From NCBI GenBank assembly GCA_945992055.1, contig CAMFVG010000065.1:1-44804 (forward strand): DNA of 44,804 nt. Direction: 5' to 3'. The position numbers were made by a program, and so were the translations under genes. The notes below the pieces were generated by a model. The model saw nothing but the letters and a program-made list of their open reading frames with translations, searched no databases and was not told the DNA's origin. The stretch comes from an uncultured Clostridia bacterium. Its GTDB lineage: Bacteria > Bacillota > Clostridia > Lachnospirales > Lachnospiraceae. Shown here in pieces: positions 9,456 through 18,834 of the stretch (its first letter is position 1; each line of letters starts with the position of its first letter).

Positions 9456-10637
9456 TTATTTCACCAAAATTGTTTCTACAGAACGAATTGCTTCTTCCAT
9501 CAACTCATCTATCTTCTCTTTCAGATTTTCTTCTGAACGTCTGATAATATTGATATTTGGTTTCGTCACCGGATGTTTTGCAACAAAGATTGTACAGCAA
9601 TCTTCAAACGGCAAAATTGACGTTTCAAACGTATCAATCTTTTCTGCAATCTCCACGATTTCCTGTTTGTCAAATCCAATCAACGGACGATATACCGGCA
9701 TGGTACATACATCATTTGTAGCTGCTAAACTCTGCATGGTCTGGCTTGCCACTTGTCCGATACTCTCTCCCGTAATCAATCCCAAACATCCACTTGTCTT
9801 TGCGAAATGTTCCGCGATCTTCATCATATAACGTCTCATAATAATGGTTAATTCTTCATGTGGACATTTTTCATAGATATATAACTGGATGTCCGTAAAA
9901 TTGACTACATTCAGCTTAATTGGTCCAGAATATTTGGACACTAACTGTGCCAAATCCACCACTTTCTGTTTGGCACGCTCACTGGTATACGGCGGTGCAT
10001 GAAAATAGGTTGCTTCTAACTGTACCCCACGTTTTGCAATCATATATCCTGCAACCGGACTGTCAATTCCACCGGATAACAAGAGCATGGCTTTTCCATT
10101 CGTTCCTACCGGCATTCCACCCGGTCCCGGAATAATTTCTGAGTAAATGTAAATCAAATCTCGCACTTCAATGTTTAGCAATATCTCCGGCTTATGCACA
10201 TCCACACGAATCTCCGGAAAAGCATCCAAAATGGCTTCTCCCAAATCGCAATTGATTTCCATGGAGTTTTTCGGATAACTCTTCTTTCCCCGTCTTGCCT
10301 CCACTTTAAAGGTCGTATTTTTATCCGGATACATCTTATCCATATAATCTACAACTACCTCTTTTAGTTTGTCAAAACCTTCATCCTCCACATAGACAAC
10401 CGGACAGATTCCCACAATACCGAACACTCTCTTAAGTGCTTCTACGGTCTCGTCATAGTCATAATATCCTTCACATTCTACATAGATTCTTGCTTGAGAT
10501 TTGTGTACACGAAAGGTTCCCTCTACATCCTTTAATGCAAATCGAATCTGATTCATAAGTGCATCTTCAAACAGGTAGCGGTTTTTCCCTTTCAACCCTA
10601 TCTCTCCGTATTTTATCAAAAAAGCTTGAAACTTCAT
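9456..10637 (-). CDS. thiI: tRNA 4-thiouridine synthase ThiI
   Basis: KYGEIGLKGKNR, THUMP region, LLSGGIDSPVAGYMIAKRG PP-loop, YFHAPPYTSERAKQKV. Confidence 0.96.
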   Translation of the reverse strand: MKFQAFLIKYGEIGLKGKNRYLFEDALMNQIRFALKDVEGTFRVHKSQARIYVECEGYYDYDETVEALKRVFGIVGICPVVYVEDEGFDKLKEVVVDYMDKMYPDKNTTFKVEARRGKKSYPKNSMEINCDLGEAILDAFPEIRVDVHKPEILLNIEVRDLIYIYSEIIPGPGGMPVGTNGKAMLLLSGGIDSPVAGYMIAKRGVQLEATYFHAPPYTSERAKQKVVDLAQLVSKYSGPIKLNVVNFTDIQLYIYEKCPHEELTIIMRRYMMKIAEHFAKTSGCLGLITGESIGQVASQTMQSLAATNDVCTMPVYRPLIGFDKQEIVEIAEKIDTFETSILPFEDCCTIFVAKHPVTKPNINIIRRSEENLKEKIDELMEEAIRSVETILVK

Positions 10638-10652
10638 TGGTATACTTTCCTC

Positions 10653-11810
10653 CTAATGTCTTGTGTATTTTCGAAGCATCGGTACACAATTATATAATGT
10701 TTGCAAGGTATAGTCAATTTCCTCTTTCGTTGTAAATTCCGAAAGGCTAAAACGCAGTGTCGCATCCAGATACTCCGGCCCCACTCCGATTCCTCGCAGT
10801 ACACCGCTAATTGCCGGATGATTGGATGCACAGGCAGAGCCGGAAGATACATAAATCCCTTTATCTTCCAACGCATGAAGAAGAACCTCTCCTCTGATTC
10901 CTGCAAATCCCACGCTCACAATGTGTGGTGCGCTGGCATCGTCTTCACACCCATGAATCTTCGTCTTTTCAATCTTTCGAATTCCATCCATAAAATAATT
11001 CTTTAGCGCACGCATGTGTGTGATTTTTTCATCAAAATTCGTATAAATCTCTCGTGCTGCCAATCCAATGCCCGCTATTCCCGGAACGTTTTCCGTGCCG
11101 GAACGGATATTTTTTTGTTGTTCCCCACCGAATACAATCGGTTTGATTTTTACCTTCTCATTCACATACAAAACACCGCTACCCTTTGGTCCGTGAATCT
11201 TATGACCACTGATAGACAGAAGGTCTACCCCAATACGTTTTGGATAGATACGATATTTCCCAAATCCCTGTACTGCGTCCACATGAAATAGAATGTTCCT
11301 ATTGTAATTCTTTACAATCCGCACGGCTTCTTCAATCGGTTGCACAGAACCAATTTCGTTGTTTACATACATAATAGAAACAAGAATCGTCTCCTCACAC
11401 AAAGCACGCTTCAATGCATCCAATTGAATGCAACCATAAGAGTCAACCGGAAGATAGGTCACTCTAAATCCTTCTTCCTGCTCCAAATATTGCATCGTGT
11501 TTAAGATAGCCGGATGTTCAATTGAGGAAGTAATCAAATGCTTCCCTACGCGCTTATTTGCTCTTGCACATCCGATTAACGCCAGATTGTCGCTCTCCGT
11601 TCCTCCGGAAGTAAAGAAAATTTCCTTTTCTTGAACCTTCAACAATTTCGCAAAATCTTCTTTTGCTTTTTTTACATATTTTTCAGCATCCATTCCCTTT
11701 TTGTGCATGGACGACGGATTCCCATAATCTTCACACATCACTCTACCAACAAGTTCACGCACACTGTCATAGCACCTGGTAGTTGCCGAATTGTCCAAAT
11801 ATACTTCCAT
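10653..11810 (-). CDS. Cysteine desulfurase (NifS/IscS-like), probable ThiI partner
   Basis: MEVYLDNSATTRC...FTSGGTESDNLAL...ISGHKIHGPKGSGVLYV...SSGSACAS. Confidence 0.95.
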   Translation of the reverse strand: MEVYLDNSATTRCYDSVRELVGRVMCEDYGNPSSMHKKGMDAEKYVKKAKEDFAKLLKVQEKEIFFTSGGTESDNLALIGCARANKRVGKHLITSSIEHPAILNTMQYLEQEEGFRVTYLPVDSYGCIQLDALKRALCEETILVSIMYVNNEIGSVQPIEEAVRIVKNYNRNILFHVDAVQGFGKYRIYPKRIGVDLLSISGHKIHGPKGSGVLYVNEKVKIKPIVFGGEQQKNIRSGTENVPGIAGIGLAAREIYTNFDEKITHMRALKNYFMDGIRKIEKTKIHGCEDDASAPHIVSVGFAGIRGEVLLHALEDKGIYVSSGSACASNHPAISGVLRGIGVGPEYLDATLRFSLSEFTTKEEIDYTLQTLYNCVPMLRKYTRH

Positions 11811-11835
11811 ATACTTCTCCTGTTTTTCTTCTTTT

Positions 11836-12588
11836 CTATAAGTTATGTGATTCGTTTTCCAAATGATACATTAAAATTGACAATGTAGTAAGTCCCGCGG
11901 TTTCTGTTCTTAAAATACGTTTTCCCAAAGTGATAGCTTTAGCACCTTGGGCCAATGCAAGTTCCACTTCATCCGTTTCAAAACCACCCTCCGGTCCGAT
12001 AAAAATACCGACGGATTGTTCCGGTATGATTGCTTCTATGACTTGCCTGGTCTGCTTCATATCTTCTGCTAACTCATAGGGAATCAAAAGCACATCCAAA
12101 GACTCTGCATATTGGAGCGCCTCTTTATAAGTCATCACTCTCTGTACGGTTGGAATGCGGTTTCTTCCGGATTGTTTTGCTCCGCTTTCTGCAATCCCAT
12201 TCCAACGTTCCACCTTTTTTACAGCCTTCTTCTCATCCAGCTTCACAACTGCGCGTTTTGTTGCTACCGGGATGACTTCATACACACCAAGCTCCACAGC
12301 TTTTTGAATGATCCATTCCATCTTGTCGCCTTTTGGCAACCCCTGGAATAAATACAGTTTCGATGGTAATTCTGTGTCCGTTTCCAACTTTTCTAAAATT
12401 TCCAACCTAACATCTTCTGCTGACATGGCGCATATTTTGCATAAATATTTCCCATTGTTACCATCGCTGATTTGTACTTCTTCTCCTAGTTTCATACGAA
12501 GAACATTTTTTATATGATTCACATCCGAACCTATGATTTGTACCTTATCATCCTTCACCTGCTCCGGTGTTACAAAAAAATGATGCAT
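11836..12588 (-). CDS. rsmE: 16S rRNA (uracil(1498)-N(3))-methyltransferase
   Basis: MHHFFVTPEQ...DVNHIKNVLRMKLGEE...IGPEGGFETDEVELA...LGKRILRTETAGL. Confidence 0.95.
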   Translation of the reverse strand: MHHFFVTPEQVKDDKVQIIGSDVNHIKNVLRMKLGEEVQISDGNNGKYLCKICAMSAEDVRLEILEKLETDTELPSKLYLFQGLPKGDKMEWIIQKAVELGVYEVIPVATKRAVVKLDEKKAVKKVERWNGIAESGAKQSGRNRIPTVQRVMTYKEALQYAESLDVLLIPYELAEDMKQTRQVIEAIIPEQSVGIFIGPEGGFETDEVELALAQGAKAITLGKRILRTETAGLTTLSILMYHLENESHNL

Positions 12589-12597
12589 CTCTTTCTC

Positions 12598-13560
12598 CTA
12601 ATTCTTTCTGGCTGTCACAGAAACCCATTCGCCCTGATGGGTCACTTCTAGCACTTCCAGACCTGCGGCTTTCACACAATTCACAACCGTTTCTTCCTTG
12701 TCCTCTATAATTCCACTGGTAATATAGATTCCTCCCTTTTTCAGTTGCGAAAGTATCACCGGTGTCAATGGAACTAATACGTCTGCCAGGATATTTGCCA
12801 CTACAATATCGTACTTCTCATATCCCACTCTGTCTTGTACATCCTTGTCATCGATGATGTTCCCTATCATAACTTCATATTGTTCACGACTGATACCATT
12901 CTCTTCCATGTTTTCATAGGTGGCATCAATGGCACATGGATCCAGGTCTGTTCCAACGGAAAACTTTGCCCCAAATTTCAGTGCCAGCATTCCTAAAATA
13001 CCGCTGCCGCATCCCACATCCAAAATCATAGTATCTTCCGTAACATACTTTCTAATTTGGCGGATACAAAGTTGCGTAGTCTCATGCATACCGGTACCAA
13101 ATGCGGTTCCCGGATCAATATGAATAATCATTTTATCCTCATCTTCCGGTTTTACCTCTTCCCAAGAAGGGATAATGAGAATATCGTCTACATAAAATTG
13201 ATGAAAATACTGTTTCCAATTATTCACCCAATCTACATCTTCCGTCTGGGACTCTTCAATCGTACATTCCCCCACATCCGCATACGCACGCATTGCTTCT
13301 AACTCTTGTTTTACATTGGCAAGAATCGCTTCCTTGTCTTCCTCTTCCTCCAAATAAAAACTAATATACGCCACGCCGTCATCTTCTGCGATTTCCGGCA
13401 GAATATCTACAAACATCTGCTCCTTATCGGATTGCGTAAGGGGAATTTTATCTTCAATCTCAATTCCCTGTATCCCAAGATCCATAAGCATACTGCTAAC
13501 CAAATCTTCGCTCTCTGTGGTTGTTTTTAGTCTGAATTTATTCCATTTCATATGTATCAC
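12598..13560 (-). CDS. prmA: Ribosomal protein L11 methyltransferase
   Basis: IIHIDPGTAFGTGMHETTQLCI...ILDVGCGSGILGMLALKFGA...VANILADVLVPL. Confidence 0.96.
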   Translation of the reverse strand: MIHMKWNKFRLKTTTESEDLVSSMLMDLGIQGIEIEDKIPLTQSDKEQMFVDILPEIAEDDGVAYISFYLEEEEDKEAILANVKQELEAMRAYADVGECTIEESQTEDVDWVNNWKQYFHQFYVDDILIIPSWEEVKPEDEDKMIIHIDPGTAFGTGMHETTQLCIRQIRKYVTEDTMILDVGCGSGILGMLALKFGAKFSVGTDLDPCAIDATYENMEENGISREQYEVMIGNIIDDKDVQDRVGYEKYDIVVANILADVLVPLTPVILSQLKKGGIYITSGIIEDKEETVVNCVKAAGLEVLEVTHQGEWVSVTARKN

Positions 13561-13561
13561 C

Positions 13562-14443
13562 TCATTTTGGCATTTTCACTTTCAGTTCCGGCATCATGGC
13601 ACTGACTTTTGCCTCGGCCGGTATGGATTCTGTCACAAACGTATTACCCGCAACCGTTGCATTTCTCCCTACAACCGTATTCCCTCCTAAAATGGTGGCA
13701 TTTGCATAAATAATTACATTGTCCTCGATGGTAGGATGACGCTTGATACCGGAAAGAGCCTGACCCTTTCTTGTAGAAAGTGCGCCAATCGTCACACCCT
13801 GATAGATTCTTACTCCATTGCCGATAATCGCCGTCTCACCAATAACAATACCCGTTCCATGGTCGATAAAAAAGTATTCGCCGATTGTCGCTCCCGGGTT
13901 AATATCGATTCCGGTCTGTCCATGGGCATACTCACTCATAATACGCGGTAAAATCGGAACTTCCAATTCATACAGTATATGTGCATACCGATACACAAAA
14001 ATAGCATACATACCCGGATAAGCCAAAATAACCTCCGTCTTGCTACTTGCAGCCGGGTCTCCTGCCATAGTCGCTTCCACATCTTTCATGAGAAGTTCCT
14101 GCACCTTTGGAATCTGATTTAAAAAAGATATGGTAAGTGCTTCTGCTTTCTCTTCTAATTTTTCACTAGCATCTGTTTCTGAGAGAATCTTGGTAATTTG
14201 CTTTTTGATTCTATAATGCAAAGACACTAATATTCCTTCTGCAAAAGCTTCTCTCGACAAGAATCTTTCGCTGCCAAAATATCCCGGAAATGTGATTTTA
14301 TGAAGTTCCTCCAATATACGGTAAACCTCCTCACGGTCCGGCAGATTCGTTTTTAATGATGCATCTATAATATCCTGCGTCTCATAATTCGCGGTCAGTT
14401 TTTTTGTAATATCTAATATCGTATCTTTTGTCCTATTTTCCAT
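13562..14443 (-). CDS. cysE: Serine O-acetyltransferase (EpsC-type)
   Basis: DINPGATIGEYFFIDHGTGIVIGETAIIGNGVRIYQGVTIGALST left-handed beta-helix repeats; next to cysK. Confidence 0.92.
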   Translation of the reverse strand: MENRTKDTILDITKKLTANYETQDIIDASLKTNLPDREEVYRILEELHKITFPGYFGSERFLSREAFAEGILVSLHYRIKKQITKILSETDASEKLEEKAEALTISFLNQIPKVQELLMKDVEATMAGDPAASSKTEVILAYPGMYAIFVYRYAHILYELEVPILPRIMSEYAHGQTGIDINPGATIGEYFFIDHGTGIVIGETAIIGNGVRIYQGVTIGALSTRKGQALSGIKRHPTIEDNVIIYANATILGGNTVVGRNATVAGNTFVTESIPAEAKVSAMMPELKVKMPK

Positions 14444-14455
14444 AATATACTGCTC

Positions 14456-15418
14456 CTAACATTCTTTCTGTTCTGCAAATAGCGGAGTGGATAAATAACG
14501 GTCTCCCGAATCCGGTAAAATGACCACTATCTTCTTATCCTTATTTTCCGGTCGTTTCGCAAGATCTGTTGCTGCCTTTAGGGCTGCACCAGATGAAATA
14601 CCCACTAAAACACCCTCACTTCTTGCAAACCTTCTTGCCTCAACATATGCGTCTTCATCCAGAACGGTTATCACTTCATCATAAATTTCTGTGTTTAGCG
14701 TGTTTGGAATAAACCCTCCGCCAATTCCTTGAATATTATGCTTTCCGGCTACTCCTCCCGAAAGTACCGGACTCTTTGTCGGCTCTACGGCAACCACTTT
14801 GATATCCGGATTCTGCTGTTTTAAATACGCTCCTACCCCGGAAAGGGTTCCTCCGGTACCTACGGTTGCCACATAAATATCAACCTTTCCTTCTGTCTGC
14901 TCCCAGATTTCCGGTCCTGTGGTTTTAAAATGCGCCTTCGGATTTGCCATATTATCGAATTGCCCTAATATCACCGCATCCGGAATCTCACGACAAATCT
15001 CCTCCGCTTTCTCAATAGCACCTTTCATGCCCTTGGCTCCTTCTGTCAGAACCAATTCTGCTCCATAAGCTTTTAAAAGATTCCGTCTTTCTACACTCAT
15101 CGTTTCAGGAAGTGTAAGGATCACGCGGTATCCTTTAATCACTGCAACGGCTGCTAACCCAATTCCGGTATTCCCACTAGTTGGTTCCACAATCGTCGCA
15201 CCTGGAGTCAATACTCCCTTTTCCTCTGCTTCCACAATCATTCCATATGCTGCACGATCCTTTACAGAACCGGTCGGATTTAAATATTCTAATTTTGCAA
15301 GAATGGTTGCCTGGTCAATGCCAGCCTCCTTGCTATAACGGGACACACAAAGAAGTGGCGTATTCCCAATTAATTCCAATGCATTTTCTACTACCTTTTT
15401 CATCATTCTTTTACTCAC
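14456..15418 (-). CDS. cysK: Cysteine synthase A
   Basis: ALELIGNTPLL...EYLNPTGSVKDRAAYGMI...PTSGNTGIGLAAVA...GIGGGFIPNTL. Confidence 0.95.
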   Translation of the reverse strand: MSKRMMKKVVENALELIGNTPLLCVSRYSKEAGIDQATILAKLEYLNPTGSVKDRAAYGMIVEAEEKGVLTPGATIVEPTSGNTGIGLAAVAVIKGYRVILTLPETMSVERRNLLKAYGAELVLTEGAKGMKGAIEKAEEICREIPDAVILGQFDNMANPKAHFKTTGPEIWEQTEGKVDIYVATVGTGGTLSGVGAYLKQQNPDIKVVAVEPTKSPVLSGGVAGKHNIQGIGGGFIPNTLNTEIYDEVITVLDEDAYVEARRFARSEGVLVGISSGAALKAATDLAKRPENKDKKIVVILPDSGDRYLSTPLFAEQKEC

Positions 15419-15463
15419 CCATTATTACTTCATGATTTTTGTATTATACAAGAAATTACCATT

Positions 15464-16633
15464 TTATACAATCTTTTCATACAAAAGCACACCAAGTAGC
15501 TCTTCTGTACTGAAAAGAAAAGATTTCTGACAAATTTTCTCTAACCTTATCAGATTTAAATCTGAATGCTCCAGCTCTCTGGAAACACGATGGGCAATAT
15601 CCACAAACCCATCAAAGCCCAACTGTTGTCCTTTTTCTATCCATTCTGCAAAGGCCAGTTCCCGAATGAGCAATGTGGCCGTAACTGCTATTTTTATTTT
15701 GCCCAAAGCATTACCATCATAAACCGCTCCACAAAAATAAGTAAAAACAAAATAGACCATCAACTGTTCAAGCCAAATAGACCATTCCTCGCCCATGCTT
15801 CCTAAAAACTGTTGCAGCCTCTCCTGATATACCCTTTGCCCTTCTCCGTAAAGGGTACGCTCGGCACCTTTTATATACTCCGGCCAATCTGCTTTTAACA
15901 CTTCTAATTTTCGAAATACACGGAACATTTTCCGCATATTGGAGCAATACTCGATTTCACTCATTTGATTTCTCTTAACCTTTTGCTCAAAGTCAAAGAA
16001 CATTTCGGCTCCCCCAAACTTTTCGAGCATTTCATCAATGCGGAAAACTTCTCCTTCTTCTATTGCTTCCTGCAGCTGATCTGCAAAATCCAGAGCCACT
16101 CCAATGCGTGTCATAATATCAATCTCACGACTTTGAAGCATACCAATAATATAGCCCCTAACATCCATCAATTTAGTAAACAGCAGATAATCAAAATCTT
16201 CATATTCCTCATCTTCCACATCATCTTCAAAACGAAGAAAACGCACCGGTTCCTTGCAACCGAGAATGATTTTGGCGGCTTCAATGCAGGATAGAGAGAG
16301 GGAGCCTTCCCGCAATCCTTCAAACTCTTCCATATGCCGCGGATAATCCCGACACGTATTGCAAAGCATCTGCTCGCCCCCTTGAATATGAAGGTCACAC
16401 AAATCATCCGAATTCAAAAAAGCGCACCGCTTATCTTGCTGTAAAAAGCATCCCTTTTTCCAATCAATAGAATTCTTTAATCGGTCACCAAACACTCCTT
16501 TTGCGTTTCTGTACCTTTCCAAAGATTCCTCATCAATCATAATGGCCCAACCTGCGCAGCAAGTATCCTCACACTCTGCGGCTACACACTGAAACTGCTC
16601 AAAATAGTGCGGTATTATATATTCCATACACAT
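15464..16633 (-). CDS. Flagellin lysine-N-methylase (FliB-like) family protein
   Basis: Cys-rich N-terminus CVAAECEDTCCAGWAIMIDEESLERYRN...CAFLNSDDLCDLHIQGGEQMLCNTCRDYPR; no flagellar genes in the window. Confidence 0.75.
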   Translation of the reverse strand: MCMEYIIPHYFEQFQCVAAECEDTCCAGWAIMIDEESLERYRNAKGVFGDRLKNSIDWKKGCFLQQDKRCAFLNSDDLCDLHIQGGEQMLCNTCRDYPRHMEEFEGLREGSLSLSCIEAAKIILGCKEPVRFLRFEDDVEDEEYEDFDYLLFTKLMDVRGYIIGMLQSREIDIMTRIGVALDFADQLQEAIEEGEVFRIDEMLEKFGGAEMFFDFEQKVKRNQMSEIEYCSNMRKMFRVFRKLEVLKADWPEYIKGAERTLYGEGQRVYQERLQQFLGSMGEEWSIWLEQLMVYFVFTYFCGAVYDGNALGKIKIAVTATLLIRELAFAEWIEKGQQLGFDGFVDIAHRVSRELEHSDLNLIRLEKICQKSFLFSTEELLGVLLYEKIV

Positions 16634-17453
16634 TCTCCTTAATCATTCGTATTTCTTCCCTGTGCCCGTCATCTTCTAGGGGTGTCTCCAAATAGATTGG
16701 AATTCCCAAAAGTCTTGGGTTCGCAACCACTCCAAGAAGCGCCTCTTTCCCAATCTCGCCATTCCCAATCGTAGCATGACGGTCTTTATGTGAACCAAAC
16801 GGCATCATGCTGTCATTTAAATGAATTGCTTTCAAATTCTCAAGCCCTAAAATTTTATCAAATTCATCCAGCACTTCTTCTAACCCATTCACAATATCAT
16901 ATCCCGCCGAAAACACATGGCAAGTATCCAGACAAATCCCGATACGTTCCGGATGATTCACGCCTTCTCGAATTGCTTTTAGTTCCTCAAAGGTGGACCC
17001 AATTTCTGTCCCCTTACCGGACATCGTTTCCAACAGTACCGTAATCTGTTCCTTTCCCGTAATGGCCTGGTTTAGTCCTTTTACAATGTTCAAGGTACCG
17101 GCTTGTACTCCGATACCAGTATGGCTCCCCGGATGAAATACCAAGTTCTCGATTCCCAGCGCATCCATACGTGCAATATCCTCTTTCATAACCATGCAGG
17201 CAAATTCATACGTTTTCTCGTTTGCACTCGCCAGATTCAAGGTGTATGGAGCGTGCGCTAATATCGGTCCAAAACAATACTCTTTTCGGATACTTTGAAA
17301 TCTTGTCATTTCAACTTCACCATACGTCTTATAACTAGAACCTCGCGGATTTCTACTGAAAATCTGCATGGTATTTGCTTGCATTTTTACAACGTTTTCT
17401 GCTGTTTTGTCTAATCCCTTTGCCACAGACATATGGGAACCAATTACGAACAT
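16599..17453 (-). CDS. nfo: Deoxyribonuclease IV (endonuclease IV)
   Basis: MFVIGSHMSVAKGLDKTAE...FHPGSHTGIG...ICLDTCHVFSAGYD...HLNDSMMPFGSHKDRHATIGNGEIG; start at M 17453 with a GGAGGTGAG ribosome site upstream. Confidence 0.94.
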   Translation of the reverse strand: MFVIGSHMSVAKGLDKTAENVVKMQANTMQIFSRNPRGSSYKTYGEVEMTRFQSIRKEYCFGPILAHAPYTLNLASANEKTYEFACMVMKEDIARMDALGIENLVFHPGSHTGIGVQAGTLNIVKGLNQAITGKEQITVLLETMSGKGTEIGSTFEELKAIREGVNHPERIGICLDTCHVFSAGYDIVNGLEEVLDEFDKILGLENLKAIHLNDSMMPFGSHKDRHATIGNGEIGKEALLGVVANPRLLGIPIYLETPLEDDGHREEIRMIKENVYGIYNTALF

Positions 17454-17565
17454 CCGCTCACCTCCAAACCTTACAGTATATTGTACTATATTTTTTGTTT
17501 TTTTGAAATGCCTAGGAGAAAGTAAATATTGGAGTTTTTGTAAAATCGAGAAATTTTTATAAAAC

Positions 17566-17601
17566 AAAACAGAACACTCATAAAAAATCGAATGTTCTGT
17601 C
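17566..17601 (-). terminator. Terminator of the Rpn-family gene
   Basis: Minus strand CAGAACATTC...GAGTGTTCTG followed by TTTTGTTTT. Confidence 0.7.
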
Positions 17602-17610
17602 TGTATTTCC

Positions 17611-18519
17611 TTATAACTCCTTTATAATCTTTTCAATCACTTCGAGTTCTTCTTCTAATGCATCTGCAATCTCCTGTATAGAACAGCCTTTTTGAAGTTT
17701 CTTTTGGATCTGTTCTTGTAACTGCATTGTTCGACCCTTTTCCAACCCTTCTCGCCGTCCGGCACTAATGGCATCTAACCGCAAAGCTTCCTCATACATC
17801 TTTTTATCAAACGTTGTTAAAAACATATCTTCAACCTCCGCACGATGTTTTAATAAAACATCTTCTAATACTCCTTTTTGAATGCATTCATCTATGGCAC
17901 ATTTAATTGCCACATCTTGCTTATGACAATTTACAAGGTATTTTCGCACGCAAGAAACAAAATAGGAATAATCCTGCAATCTTTTGCATGCTTTTAATAT
18001 CTCATCATTCTGCCCGTAATTGATATTAATGAATCTTGCAATACACTCGACCGCCGGTTCCTCATCCCTTTCCTCAAAGGACTCTGATAATCGCATTTCC
18101 ATTTTTTGCGGCAAATTTTCTTCCCCGTTATAAAAAACAATATATCTCGGATATGGCAGTGGAATCCGTTCTTTTTGAAAACGGTTCTTTTTCTGGGATT
18201 CCACATACCCCTCATACATCTTGGCAAAATAGAGCAACCCCCGTAACGGCATATTTTGATTCATCGTACTTTGATGCTCATACAGGTTAAGCTCATTCGC
18301 AATCAAAAATGACAAGTCATTCTTCATGCCAATATAGATGACATCCTCCATTGTAGTGACAACAAGTTCCTCTGCATTTGTGTAGTTTGTTTGATTGATT
18401 GCATTGTATAGCTGTAGAATATCACTCTTATCCCGAAACACATACCGAAACAAGATATCCTTTTACTTTCTTTTGACAAAGAGCCTTTTGCATGCAATCA
18501 ATGCTCTTTTTACTTTCAT
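17611..18519 (-). pseudogene. Rpn family recombination-promoting nuclease/putative transposase with a premature stop near the 5' end
   Basis: Body ORF 17611-18453 (TTG start): FRYVFRDKSDILQLYNAINQTNY...ELNLYEHQSTMNQNMPLRGLLYFAKMYEGY. AGGAGG plus ATG at 18519 reads MKVKRALIACKRLFVKRK then TAA (18463-18465), then in frame KDILFRYVFRDKS. Confidence 0.7.
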
Positions 18520-18671
18520 GTATTACCTCCTTTTATTTGCAGGAGGCATTCCCTCACAAACCTCTCTGCTTCTTTTTTATCAGCATTGAGATTTCCTTTT
18601 GCCAGAACGGCAGATATAAGACGTGAATGAATGACACGATAAGTAGAAATGTAATGCTTGTAAATATAATA
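18516..18671 (-). pseudogene. Possible 3' remnant of a gene once translationally coupled to the Rpn gene
   Basis: Open frame without a start: YYIYKHYISTYRVIHSRLISAVLAKGNLNADKKEAERFVRECLLQIKGGNT*, its TGA overlapping the Rpn ATG (ATGA); bounded upstream by a stop next to a perfect inverted repeat. Confidence 0.4.
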
Positions 18672-18676
18672 TCATC

Positions 18677-18705
18677 GCATCATAGTCTTGCCAAGACTAT
18701 GATGC
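18677..18705. repeat. Perfect inverted repeat, 13-bp arms
   Basis: GCATCATAGTCTT-gcc-AAGACTATGATGC. Confidence 0.8.
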
Positions 18706-18707
18706 TT

Positions 18708-18739
18708 AAAAAAAGAAGCGAGGAGTTCCCTCGCTTCTT
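18708..18739 (-). terminator. Rho-independent terminator downstream of the giant GLUG/MBL gene
   Basis: Minus strand AAGAAGCGAGG-gaact-CCTCGCTTCTT followed by TTTTT. Confidence 0.85.
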
Positions 18740-18834
18740 CCTAATTTTAATTATGCTTCCAAACAATTCAAGCCATGATTAGATTTCACTGTCCGGAGTA
18801 ACAGTTCCGTTATTCTCTGAACCAGGATATTGTT

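Noticed and set aside
18421-18519. Programmed frameshift joining SIDCMQKALCQKKVKGY... to the Rpn body
   Set aside because: No convincing slippery heptamer plus stimulatory structure; the +2 frame ends in TAA after VSG. Kept only as a note in the Rpn finding.
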